From: Agarophyton chilense | Taxonomy: Eukaryota; Rhodophyta; Florideophyceae; Gracilariales; Gracilariaceae | Length of the DNA: 64,000 bases | Assembly: GCA_030374765.1 (NCBI GenBank) | Contig: JARGXX010000106.1 | Span: forward strand, 298,022-362,021 | Reading direction: 5' to 3' | Shown: positions 45,201-55,300 of the stretch, in pieces | Numbering within the stretch: the first letter of the stretch is position 1 | Layout: each line of letters starts with the position of its first letter | Made by a program: the position numbers and the translations under genes | Notes under the pieces: generated by a model | The model's database searches: none | What the model was told of the DNA's origin: nothing | What the model saw: the letters and a program-made list of their open reading frames with translations, nothing else

Positions 45201-47789
45201 CTCCGTGTAGGCAGCGGACGATATATGCTTCAAACGGACGTATCAGAGTCAAGTACATGAGCAGAAGACGGGATGTTTGGGCATCGGGAAAGCGAGCAAT
45301 CGGAGTGGCGGCCCCTTTGCTGTTTCGCGTTTTCATGTACCGGCAAATGAGGACAGGCGATTTGTCGATGAGCATGAGACAACGTTGAAAGTGTTGGTCG
45401 TTGTGGATACGGTATGTCTCAATCTCTGTGCCGCGCGCAGGAGAGCCCGACGAAAGGTGTAGCGCAACCAACAGGCGTTCTTGGATTTTCTGTGCACATG
45501 AGAGCCACCTCGACAACGCATGCGTGAACATATCGGTGCCCAAAATGTCGGTTGTGGGCAGTTGTGTGCGGGGAAAGGTACCGTTTTGCTTGCGTTGCGG
45601 AAGAAACGGAGTGTGGTCGGTGTTGGAGTTGTGGGGCATGGAAGACGTGAGACAAGTGAAAACGAAAGCCATGTTTTGTTCGATAAATGGGCGGTTGTTG
45701 AGGTTGGTAAGGAAAGAAAAGCCTGGGCTTTTGTTGAAGGAGTCGTCCTGAAGTGAGTGTAGCGCGTTTGTGAAACCGGTTGGCAGAGCGTGGCCAAGAA
45801 GCAGGTCGTTGTGAAGAGTATGTTGTATTTCTTTGTGTAGAGTTAAAACCAAAGAGCCGACTTCTGAGAGGGCGAGGTGAGTGTCACGCACTATGCCGCA
45901 GGACGGGTGAACATCACAATTGTGGAAAGAAACGAACATTTCCTCGCGAGAGGATATGGACATTGCAAGCGTGAGTGTCTTTCTGACAAACGAAAGGGCG
46001 TTGTTGGAATCAGCGTCGATTGCCGCGTCGATGGTACGCATGCGTTCTTGAACGTGAACTGGGCGTTCGGAAGCAGGGGTGGCAGGTTGCAACAGGGGAG
46101 AAGATTTGGAGAGCACGTGCAGTTCGTGTATGGCGCAGGCACAGATGCCATATTGAAGAGCGGCGAGGAGGTGCGTCACATCTGAGGCGGCTGCAAAACG
46201 AAAGGAGGTATTGTTGGGGTCGTGAGAAATGACCGTGTCGTAAGGCTCAGGCGTGCGGTCAGACGGCAAGGGGGCAGCGATAGGCGGGTTGGGGTCGGTG
46301 CTTATCACGCTTGCGCAAGCAATGAAGTTGCGAACGGAGAGGAGATCCAAAGAGTGGTATGGCGCTAAAGATTGAAGCAAGAAGGGCTTGAGCGCGCTAT
46401 GGACCGCTGGGCCATGTTGGGTTGGAGGAAAGGGAGCGGGGAGCTCACCAGAGGAAGACATGCGAATGGCATCCAACACGGAAGTAGTGTAGCAGTACAT
46501 GAGGTCTGAGTCGGGTACGAGATGAGGGAGGTTTGCCCTTGTCCTGTGAGTAAACACAAGCAAACGGGAAATGTGTGAAGCGTAACGCTTGAGGGTTTCA
46601 GTGGAGACAGTTTTAAAAGCTGTGTCGGTGCGCTTGTTGAGGCGGTCCAAGAAAGCCAGGGAGGTCTTACTAACCAAAATGTTCACCTGAGAGAGGTAGT
46701 CGAAGATGTGGTGGGTGATGGTGCTTTCAGCGGATGTGGGCGTTGTGCCAGTTCTGGATAGTTGAGCCGCCACATCCAGATGAACATGAAGCGAGTGAAG
46801 AACGATGTCAAACTTGGAAAAGGTGATGAAAGAATTCTTCTCCGAGTGGTGACGAAGCAAAGGGTCTGATTGCGAACAAGGAGCGCCGGTGTTGAACTTT
46901 TGTAAAAAGTGGTTAATGTGTTGAAGCGGGGGCTCGATGCCTTTGGCAGTCGTTGCCACTGGACGATGGGGTGGTTGGAGACAAACAGGCTGCGCCGGGG
47001 GGTATCAGGCCGTGCCGCAGGCGCCTGCGGAACCTGGAAAGTTTTGGACAAGCAGCCTATGGGTTGAGCATTGGTAACGGGGAATAAACGGCGACGAACG
47101 CCGCCGTACACTGTCTGCAAGGCAATACGGCCCGACGAGACGGTACGGTCAAGGTGTGGCTGGGCAACCGCAGGCGACATATTGTGGCATTCGATCAGAT
47201 GCGCTTGCAAACGAACGGGGTCGAGGTAGCAGAATTTGCAGAGCGGGCACTGATAGCCATTGTGAATGGCAATGTGTGCCAGGGGCGTGAGGAACGTAGA
47301 GGGCCCGGACACAAATTGAGCGTTGTGTTGGGGGCGATACTTTTGCCACACGGGGGCAACGTTAGAGTTGTTGCGCAAGGTGTGCACCTCGTGCAGGATT
47401 GCCATTGACATGGGACTTGCAATTTCCAAAGGGATGGAGTGCTGTTTGCGCAAGTGATGTTGGATTGCGCGGGCAGACGGCAGCCCACACTGGCAGTTGA
47501 CGCACAACGGAAAGAACCCAATAGAATGAATACCCATATTCACAATGGTACCGAGTGCCATGATAAAAGAGGAAGAATCGTCGGCTGCATTTGCGTCGGT
47601 AACGGGTAAGTCGGAATGGGGTTGAGCATGGGCGTCACGCGCCACGGGCGGAGGCGGTGGGGGGAGCAGGGGATTAGGGGGAGTGGGCGGTGAGATGTTC
47701 ACCGCAGCCCTCGGTGGGCTGTGCACCGAAGAGGGGATGAACACGGGCAAGCCATGTTCGCCGGCGGAGGATAAGCTGTTTTGCGACAT
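42247..47789 (-). CDS. C2H2/OrsD-like + tyrosine-recombinase-like + RecQ helicase (two frames)
   Basis: The first ATG is at 47787-47789. Frame 1 (to about 47003) holds a proline-rich start and two C2H2-type fingers, CVNCQCGLPSARAIQHHLRKQH and CPLCKFCYLDPVRLQAHLIECH, as in the OrsD domain. Frame 2 opens after TGA at 47005-47007 and runs to 42247. A -1 shift on the six-C run (46997-47002) would join them into about 1850 residues. Counting frame 2 from 46959: a recombinase-like region (490-690) with R509, K543, R631, H667 and Y676; polyQ at 715; and a RecQ-type helicase (830-1200) with QPTGSGKT, DECH, SAT and QQAGRAGRDG. A Cys cluster like the RecQ zinc site follows (about 1234-1267), then a Ser/Pro linker and a CCHC knuckle (1436-1449). 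Fungal telomere-linked helicases share the OrsD plus RecQ layout. Role inferred: DNA recombination or unwinding in the nucleus. Confidence 0.8.
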
Positions 47790-48758
47790 AACTGAACGTG
47801 TAAGAGAGAGAAGAAGACGCTTGGGAGGATTGTTTTTGAAGACGCAAAGAAAGACACACACAAACAAACACAATCGAGTTTGGGAGCATCAGCGAAATGG
47901 ACGGGTTCACTGCCGATATAGCAGTATAAGTAGTAAATAGGTGGGGCGAGGGTAATTGGAGAAAGGCGGTTTGGTGTTTTGGGGGAGGGCGCGTGTGGCT
48001 GGCTTGAGCAAATGGCATACTGTACAAGGGAACCTTCACGATACTATTTGGTATTGCAGGTCATTCATTCCCGGTGTATGACTGTGGGGTTGTGGGGAGG
48101 AGTGTGTCACAATAAAGCTCATTGGCCTCCGCCCCATTGAGGAGAGTGATTTTGTGTAAGGGGCGTGGTTTCCGTGCAGGGGGGGAGCGGGAAGGGGAAA
48201 AAGGGCAGCACAGAGAAGAGATGGGGCTGCGCGGTGGTGGAGTCGGGTTGGGGGAGGGCAGAAGTTTTCAGGGTGGGTTCGGACTTGTGTGTAAATGGAC
48301 GGAGGTTTAGAACGAGCTGGCGCGCGATCGGGTGCGCCAGCGGATGTTGTGCGGCAATGTGGCAACTTGTTGTGAAGCATGACGTTTTCAGAACGGCTAA
48401 CTAGTGGCGGTGGTGGCGTATCGTACACACGTATTAGTTTGAGCACAAGCGGTGCTGCACCGCGGTTGAGCTCATATATGCATATGCGACATGTTTGACC
48501 GTTGATTTTGGAAAAATGGTGCTACATGTGACGTGGGTAGGAGGGGTGCTATGTGTTACAGTATGCGCACTGTGTAACGTTATGATGGTGTTTGGCAAAA
48601 GAAGTGAGATGTTGCGGGGCGTGGCAGTGGGGGCCGAAGAAGAAGGTTATAGGTTTTCTGTTTTTAAAACGAATGAAGGAAGAGAGTTTGCGCGTGGTTG
48701 TTCTTAGGAGAGAAGGTTTAGTTTTTAGTTGTGTTCTACTGAGAAAGAAAAGAAACAA
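47790..48758. other. Intergenic region between two minus-strand genes
   Basis: About 970 bases. It contains the helicase 5' flank (a CA-rich run near 47855-47872 and a TATAAG-like stretch near 47927) and the 3' flank of the methyltransferase gene. Proline-rich minus-strand frames (48446-48036) look like shadow frames in GC-skewed DNA. Confidence 0.45.
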
Positions 48759-51700
48759 CTAATCTACAAGATCCACATGAAAGGTGTGTGTTTGTGGTTT
48801 TGGAACCCTGGGCCAATGAGCGTAGTCGTTTCCATAGTCTATTAGCACTTCTTCTTCTCGCTCGATGGTTCGGGTGGCTACTATTGTGATAAGGTGGTAG
48901 TCTTGGATTCCTGACTTTGAGTTTTTCAAAGTAGACGAAAGGCGCGCTACTACATTTGGTGTGCGAGGGTTGGGGAGTACCTTGTCCCGTAAGGCCTGAA
49001 TGTCGAGGTCCTCTGGGCGGTATTGGGCATCATTGATGATTCCGCCAACACAGAACGGGGCAGGCGTGATCCACATGGAGTGGGTTCCACGGTCTCCCGG
49101 GGTGGGCAGTCTGACAAAGTCCGGACCTGTCACTCGGATTTCCATGGAAGTGGAGTTGAAGCGCTCCACGGTGACGGCGAGCAAACCGTTGGCATACGAA
49201 GACTGTGTGGCGGAGCGTTTGGAGAGGTCGTGGTAGACGAGAGTTCCATAAAAGTAGCACACGGTGTCGCCTTCATTAAACTGGCGTGCGGCAAAGACCC
49301 CGTCTCCCGCCAAGGGGTGTCGGATGTCGGACTTTTTGGTATACACTCCATGGGCATACCCTTCTATGGCAAGTAACGTAGCCGGATCAATCTGAGTGAG
49401 AAGGCCCTGTTTCTCTCGCGGCCATTCATGCACCGGTTTAGTGCGGCAAACGGCTGCAAACTCACGGTCTTTCCACAAGTTGCAGAGAAAGGAAGCGAGC
49501 GGCGCAGGAAAAATTTGGTACTGTGGCAGACCGGGAGGCGCGGTCCAAAGGTATTTCGATCGCAGGTCCGTGTTCGGTAGTGAGCGAACTAGGCGACTGA
49601 ACTTGGCGATGAGATGGTGCGGCACTTCAATGTCGGTGCTGTTCTGTAAAACGGTTTTGATAAAGTGAACGACAGCATTGTGTTTTGCGTGAGCGTAACA
49701 CACTGCGTCTTTCTCGCACCCCAAAAAGCGTCTGTGACCTGGGAGCTCCATGCACGCCAAAGCGGTGGAACCCGTTCCGGCAAATAAATCCACCACCATG
49801 TCGCCAGGCTGAGAATAGCGGCTTATGAGTTCCTTGAGTAGAGCACGACTCTTCTGCTCCGGGCGTACTTTTTCAGTGACGGCGTTGTGATTGTTGGTGA
49901 CAGAATGCAGGCGATTCCAACGCAGGGTCTCGCCAGCGGCTAGTCCCGGCACGTTATCAATCACGTTCTTGTAAGCCGGGTAGCGAGAAGGAACGTAGTT
50001 GTAGTTGACGAGGTTTACGCGAGCCAGGTTTTCATCGTGAGTGAGCCCCGTTTTGATGCCGTGAATGGCGTACTCGGTGATGGGCAACGGCGACGTTCGC
50101 AGCCCGCGGTGGCTCCCAGTAGGATGGGAGGCGGCGCGGACGAAAACCAACGGCACAGGGTCCACCTTGAACAGCGCAGTATGGGACTCGGAAATGCTCT
50201 TGAAGCACGACAACCACGGCCTGAACTGGCGAATGGAGCAAAAGAGAATAAAGTGGCCGCCAGGGCACATCAGCTCGCCAATAACCTGCGCCGTGCGCTT
50301 CATATCGTCTTGGGAAATGGCGTCGTGGTTGCTGTTGTGGCGGCCAGCTAAGGACCGAATGTTGTAAGGCGGGTCGGTGAGGACCAGTTGCACTGCTCCG
50401 ACTGGAGATGAGGCGGTAGTTCGTTTGATAATATCCACCTGTACGAATTCTTTGAAATCGACACCGTAGAGGCGAATATGCTTTTCCATTTCGTCCTCCG
50501 CCTCTTGTAGAGCGTTGAGAGTAGTAGTTTGGGTGAAGGAGTGCGGCGGGAGGACGCGAGTTTCGTTGACGTTGTAGGGAAGATTTGGGGGTTGGGGAGG
50601 AGGTGAGGGACCAGCGGCGTTGGCGCGTTCCGACGACGACGGTAGTGGCGCTCCTGGATCAGGCGGAAGTTGCTGCTGTGACTCGTTCATAATGATGTCC
50701 ACCAACTCGGCTTCTTTTTTGGCTATCTCCACGGCCGGGTTGAGGGGTTGGCCTGGAATAGGACCGACCATGGCCATTCGAATCGGGGTCCAAAGTGGCA
50801 GACCGAACGTCGTGAAGCGGTGAGGGTACACGTCGACGGTCGAGTTATACTCGAATTGCGTCAAAGATTGCCAGCGAGCGGTTTCATCCATTTCGTATAG
50901 GAAGTCGTTGAAAAGCAGGCGGTGAAGGTCGTTCAAAAATTCGGAAGCTAGCACGCGTAGATTGCGGTCAACCTCGTCGGTGTGGGACCAGGCGACGCTG
51001 TCCACTTCAGATTGGACTTTGGAAGGCTGTGCGTTCTTGGCAAATGTGGTAGTTTGCGATAAAGGGGCGTAGCCTTCGCCGCGGCGTTCGAGAGCGTGGT
51101 AGGTTAGGGTGTTGCTGTCGAACAAGATGTACGGAGCGAGCATGTGCTCCAGTGAGTCATACCCAAGATGGCGGCAGAACACATTCCAAGAGGTCACAAG
51201 CTTGTGCACGACAAATGAAATTCGCTCGCACGTTTCGTGCTTAAAGTTTTGCAACGAAGGCAACATAGAGGTCGCGGTTGCAACGCCGGTATTGAGGCGT
51301 TGTTTCTTGGTCTGGCGCGATTTGAGTTTCTCGCGTTTGAGAGTGTAGATCATCGACAGATACAAAACCATTTCAAAACGAGATGCCTCAACGGTAGTGG
51401 AGAATCGTGAGCGACTGTCCTTGGAAGTTTGCGACTGTGGAGGCAGAATGCGCGATTTGAGGAAGGACGACAAGAGAGCCGTTTTCGGAATGAGCAAGTC
51501 GACTTGACGGCTGGGGCGGCGGCGATTTGTAGGCGCATTGGAAGAACGAGCACTTGCACGGGTGGTACCATTACCAGCAGCAGAAGACGGTTGCTGCTCA
51601 GAAGTATTGCTTGAAGCTTGGATTTGGAGGTAGAGCTGGTACAAGTCCCTGAGACGCCGGTCGTTGCTACCATCGTCGAGGTCCACACATCTGGCCATGA

Positions 51701-51956
51701 GGTACACCTGAGAAAAGTAGTTGTTTTTGAGGAGGCTGTGTTGTATCTCCGTGTTGGTGTACTTGCCGTGCTTTTCAGATGGCACGACCAAGGAGCAAAC
51801 TTCCTCTGCAGCTGGCACAGAGCCTCGGTTCTGAACTGCGAAGTAGACCAAGTCCAGGTACTGGAGCGCGCGGGCGTTGGGATCATCGGGGCGCATGCGG
51901 GCGTACGCGTCGCGCAGCGGCAAGAACAAACCAATGAGACCTTCGGTGGTGACCAT
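48759..51956 (-). CDS. DNA amino-methyltransferase fused to a SET domain
   Basis: 1065 residues from ATG at 51954-51956; upstream in-frame codons lack an ATG. Residues 1-480 are a helical region I do not recognise. About 500-780 is a beta-class adenine-N6/cytosine-N4 methyltransferase: catalytic motif IV LVLTDPPYN (about 525-532), then SAM-binding motif I VVDLFAGTGS (about 721-730). The order IV before I defines the beta class. About 883-1045 is a SET domain: GDGVFAARQFNEGDTV, GGIINDAQ in place of the canonical NHS block, and EEEVLIDYGNDYAHW. The protein would methylate DNA bases and, if the SET domain is active, protein lysines. The NH-to-ND change could weaken it. Single exon and intact. 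It lies 970 bases behind the helicase on the same strand. Confidence 0.85.
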   Translation of the reverse strand: MVTTEGLIGLFLPLRDAYARMRPDDPNARALQYLDLVYFAVQNRGSVPAAEEVCSLVVPSEKHGKYTNTEIQHSLLKNNYFSQVYLMARCVDLDDGSNDRRLRDLYQLYLQIQASSNTSEQQPSSAAGNGTTRASARSSNAPTNRRRPSRQVDLLIPKTALLSSFLKSRILPPQSQTSKDSRSRFSTTVEASRFEMVLYLSMIYTLKREKLKSRQTKKQRLNTGVATATSMLPSLQNFKHETCERISFVVHKLVTSWNVFCRHLGYDSLEHMLAPYILFDSNTLTYHALERRGEGYAPLSQTTTFAKNAQPSKVQSEVDSVAWSHTDEVDRNLRVLASEFLNDLHRLLFNDFLYEMDETARWQSLTQFEYNSTVDVYPHRFTTFGLPLWTPIRMAMVGPIPGQPLNPAVEIAKKEAELVDIIMNESQQQLPPDPGAPLPSSSERANAAGPSPPPQPPNLPYNVNETRVLPPHSFTQTTTLNALQEAEDEMEKHIRLYGVDFKEFVQVDIIKRTTASSPVGAVQLVLTDPPYNIRSLAGRHNSNHDAISQDDMKRTAQVIGELMCPGGHFILFCSIRQFRPWLSCFKSISESHTALFKVDPVPLVFVRAASHPTGSHRGLRTSPLPITEYAIHGIKTGLTHDENLARVNLVNYNYVPSRYPAYKNVIDNVPGLAAGETLRWNRLHSVTNNHNAVTEKVRPEQKSRALLKELISRYSQPGDMVVDLFAGTGSTALACMELPGHRRFLGCEKDAVCYAHAKHNAVVHFIKTVLQNSTDIEVPHHLIAKFSRLVRSLPNTDLRSKYLWTAPPGLPQYQIFPAPLASFLCNLWKDREFAAVCRTKPVHEWPREKQGLLTQIDPATLLAIEGYAHGVYTKKSDIRHPLAGDGVFAARQFNEGDTVCYFYGTLVYHDLSKRSATQSSYANGLLAVTVERFNSTSMEIRVTGPDFVRLPTPGDRGTHSMWITPAPFCVGGIINDAQYRPEDLDIQALRDKVLPNPRTPNVVARLSSTLKNSKSGIQDYHLITIVATRTIEREEEVLIDYGNDYAHWPRVPKPQTHTFHVDLVD

Positions 51957-52389
51957 CTTGTAAGACGGAACTTGGAGAGATATTCGAAGTGTCGGTGGAG
52001 AAGGCTGGGGGCGGAGATAGAGAGATAGAAGGGGGGGTGATTGAACGAAGAGAGACTTGTTCTTTTGAAGGGGAATTCGGGGGCTGAAGTTGTGCAAGGG
52101 CGTCTTGATTGAAGGGGTCGTGGGGTTTAGGGGTTCAAAGAGCGGGGCCGTGTAGGGGTTTGCGCAATGGTGAGGTCTTGGGCTTTAGCGGGTGCGTGTA
52201 CGTCAAAGCCGTTCTTGATCGTAACTCGATACCGCAGCGGGCGCAAGAATCCAAAACAAGCAACACCGCTGAAACAACGACAAAGTTTCGAAAGGCGAAC
52301 GTTGCCAAGCGGAGAGGACTGCAGAAGAGCGATAGCCGACAGCTCAAATACGGTCGGGGTCGGTTAACGTGAGATGCAGTTTGAGGGAG
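51957..52389. other. 5' flank of the methyltransferase gene with a telomere-like motif
   Basis: No gene. GTGGGGTTTAGGGGTTC at about 52121-52137 resembles the telomere-like runs at 40.5-41.8 kb. The 773-bp array starts directly after this stretch. Confidence 0.45.
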
Positions 52390-55300
52390 CAAAAGGGGGA
52401 TTGCCTGCAGGCAATAAATTTCAACTGCGAATTACGGCTCATAATTTGCACCCCGATTGTTGATTTGCATTATTATTTCGCACTTTCGGGGTGCAAATTA
52501 TGAGCCGTAATTCGCAGTTGACCAAAAGTGCCCGCAGGCAATTTCACTCAATGTGAGCAAACTCGTTTCTCTTCTACCAGGCGCCGTACCAAGGCCATAG
52601 ACGCTGTATAGAGCCGATTCCCATGCCTGTGTCTCCCTCTCACGGCTTTATACCGGCGGAAACGAAGGTTATTGAACCTGTTGGGGCTGAACGCCTTTTC
52701 TAGCGTCGCCCAACCTTACACTACCACAGGCGAATACTGTGGAATTTGAAAGGTGAACGAGCTTGCGTAAAGGGTGCCGACAGACATGTTTGTGGAAAGA
52801 CATGTTTTGGTGCACTTCCGAGAATTAGTAGCATCTGTATAGAAAGGAGAGTGGTGAGAAAGTTTGGTTTTTTAGAGTACTTGGTTGAAATTGAAAAGTT
52901 GAATGTACATGAGTTGTGACACGGTGCAGTGAAGAAGAAGCGTTGTGGGCGAGTGAAGGTGTTTAGTGAAACATCATTAGGCTTTCGGTTTTGCAATGAC
53001 GCTTGATATGGGTTTAAGCAGGCGTATGCGAGATATGAGGGGTGTGGTGAGAGTTTACGAGTGTGGCGCAAATGTAGGGAGGGGCGTGTGGGCGAAGGCG
53101 AAAAACGGGGTGTTGGGGGCCCAGGGGGGTGTTTTTGGATGTGGGCAGACGTAGTCAAAAAGGGGGATTGGGATTGCCTGCAGGCAATAAATTTCAACTG
53201 CGAATTACGGCTCATAATTTGCACCCCGATTGTTGATTTGCATTATTATTTCGCACTTTCGGGGTGCAAATTATGAGCCGTAATTCGCAGTTGACCAAAA
53301 GTGCCCGCAGGCAATTTCACTCAATGTGAGCAAACTCGTTTCTCTTCTACCAGGCGCCGTACCAAGGCCATAGACGCTGTATAGAGCCGATTCCCATGCC
53401 TGTGTCTCCCTCTCACGGCTTTATACCGGCGGAAACGAAGGTTATTGAACCTGTTGGGGCTGAACGCCTTTTCTAGCGTCGCCCAACCTTACACTACCAC
53501 AGGCGAATACTGTCGAATTTGAATGGTGAACGAGCTCGCGTAAAGGGTGCCGACAGACATGTTTGTGGAAAGACATGTTTTGGTGCACTTCCGAGAATTA
53601 GTAGCATCTGTATAGAAAGGAGAGTGGTGAGAAAGTTTGGTTTTTTAGAGTACTTGGTTGAAATTGAAAAGTTGAATGTACATGAGTTGTGACACGGTGC
53701 AGTGAAGAAGAAGCGTTGTGGGCGAGTGAAGGTGTTTAGTGAAACATCATTAGGCTTTCGGTTTTGCAATGACGCTTGATATGGGTTTAAGCAGGCGTAT
53801 GCGAGATATGAGGGGTGTGGTGAGAGTTTACGAGTGTGGCGCAAATGTAGGGAGGGGCGTGTGGGCGAAGGCAAAAAACGGGGTGTTGGGGGCCCAGGGG
53901 GGTGTTTTTGGATGTGGGCAGACGTAGTCAAAAAGAGCGATTGGGATTGCCTGCAGGCAATAAATTTCAACTGCGAATTACGGCTCATAATTTGCACCCC
54001 GATTGTTGATTTGCATTATTATTTCGCACTTTCGGGGTGCAAATTATGAGCCGTAATTCGCAGTTGACCAAAAGTGCCCGCAGGCAATTTCACTCAATGT
54101 GAGCAAACTCGTTTCTCTTCTACCAGGCGCCGTACCAAGGCCATAGCTGCTCTATAGAGCCGATTCCCATGCCTGTGTCTCCCTCTCACGGCTTTATACC
54201 GGCGGTAACGACGGTTATTGAACCGGTTGGGGCTGAACGTCTTTTCTAGCGGCGCCCAACCTTAGACTACCACAGGCGAATACTGTCGAATGTGAATGGT
54301 GAACGAGCTCGCGTAAAGGGTGCCGACAGACATGTTTGTGGAAAGACATGTTTTGGTGCACTTCCGAGAATTAGTAGCATCTGTATAGAAAGGAGAGTGG
54401 TGAGAAAGTTTGGTTTTTTAGAGTACTTGGTTGAAATTGAAAAGTTGAATGTACATGAGTTGTGACACGGTGCAGTGGAGAAGAAGCGTTGTGGGCGAGT
54501 GAAGGGGTTTTGTGAAACATCATTAGGCTTTCGGTTTTGCAATGACGCTTGAAATGGGTCTACAGAGGCGTATGCGAGAGACGAGGGGTGTGGTGAGAGT
54601 TTAGGAATGTGGCACAAATGTAGGGAGAGGCGTGTGGGCGAAGGCGAAAAACAGGGTGTGGGGGGCCCAGGGGGATGTTTTTGGATGTGGGCAGACGTAG
54701 TCAAAAAGAGCGATTGGGATTGCCTGCAGGCAATAAATTTCAACTGCGAATTACGGCTCATAATTTGCACCCCGATTGTTGATTTGCATTATTATTTCGC
54801 ACTTTCGGGGTGCAAATTATGAGCCGTAATTCGCAGTTGACCAAAAGTGCCCGCAGGCAATTTCACTCAATGTGAGCAAACTCGTTTCTCTTCTACCAGG
54901 CGCCGTACCAAGGCCATAGACGCTGTATAGAGCCGATTCCCATGCCTGTGTCTCCCTCTCACGGCTTTATACCGGCGGAAACGAAGGTTATTGAACCTGT
55001 TGGGGCTGAACGCCTTTTCTAGCGTCGCCCAACCTTACACTACCACAGGCGAATACTGTGGAATTTGAATGGTGAACGAGCTCGCGTAAAGGGTGCCGAC
55101 AGACATGTTTGTGGAAAGACATGTTTTGGTGCACTTCCGAGAATTAGTAGCATCTGTATAGAAAGGAGAGTGGTGAGAAAGTTTGGTTTTTTAGAGTACT
55201 TGGTTGAAATTGAAAAGTTGAATGTACATGAGTTGTGACACGGTGCAGTGAAGAAGAAGCGTTGTGGGCGAGTGAAGGTGTTTAGTGAAACATCATTAGG

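Noticed and set aside
42990-46232. Many plus-strand and alternate minus-strand frames across the helicase gene
   Set aside because: These are shadows of a GC-rich 1570-codon frame that carries all the helicase motifs.
46683-46959. C-terminal part of the finger frame overlapping the helicase frame
   Set aside because: The helicase frame carries the conserved sequence here. The finger frame's tail is a shadow beyond the probable shift site.
52721-53224. 167-codon minus-strand frame repeated in several 773-bp units
   Set aside because: It is open only because the units are near-identical. It starts inside the inverted repeat, has no motif, and is broken in the more diverged units.
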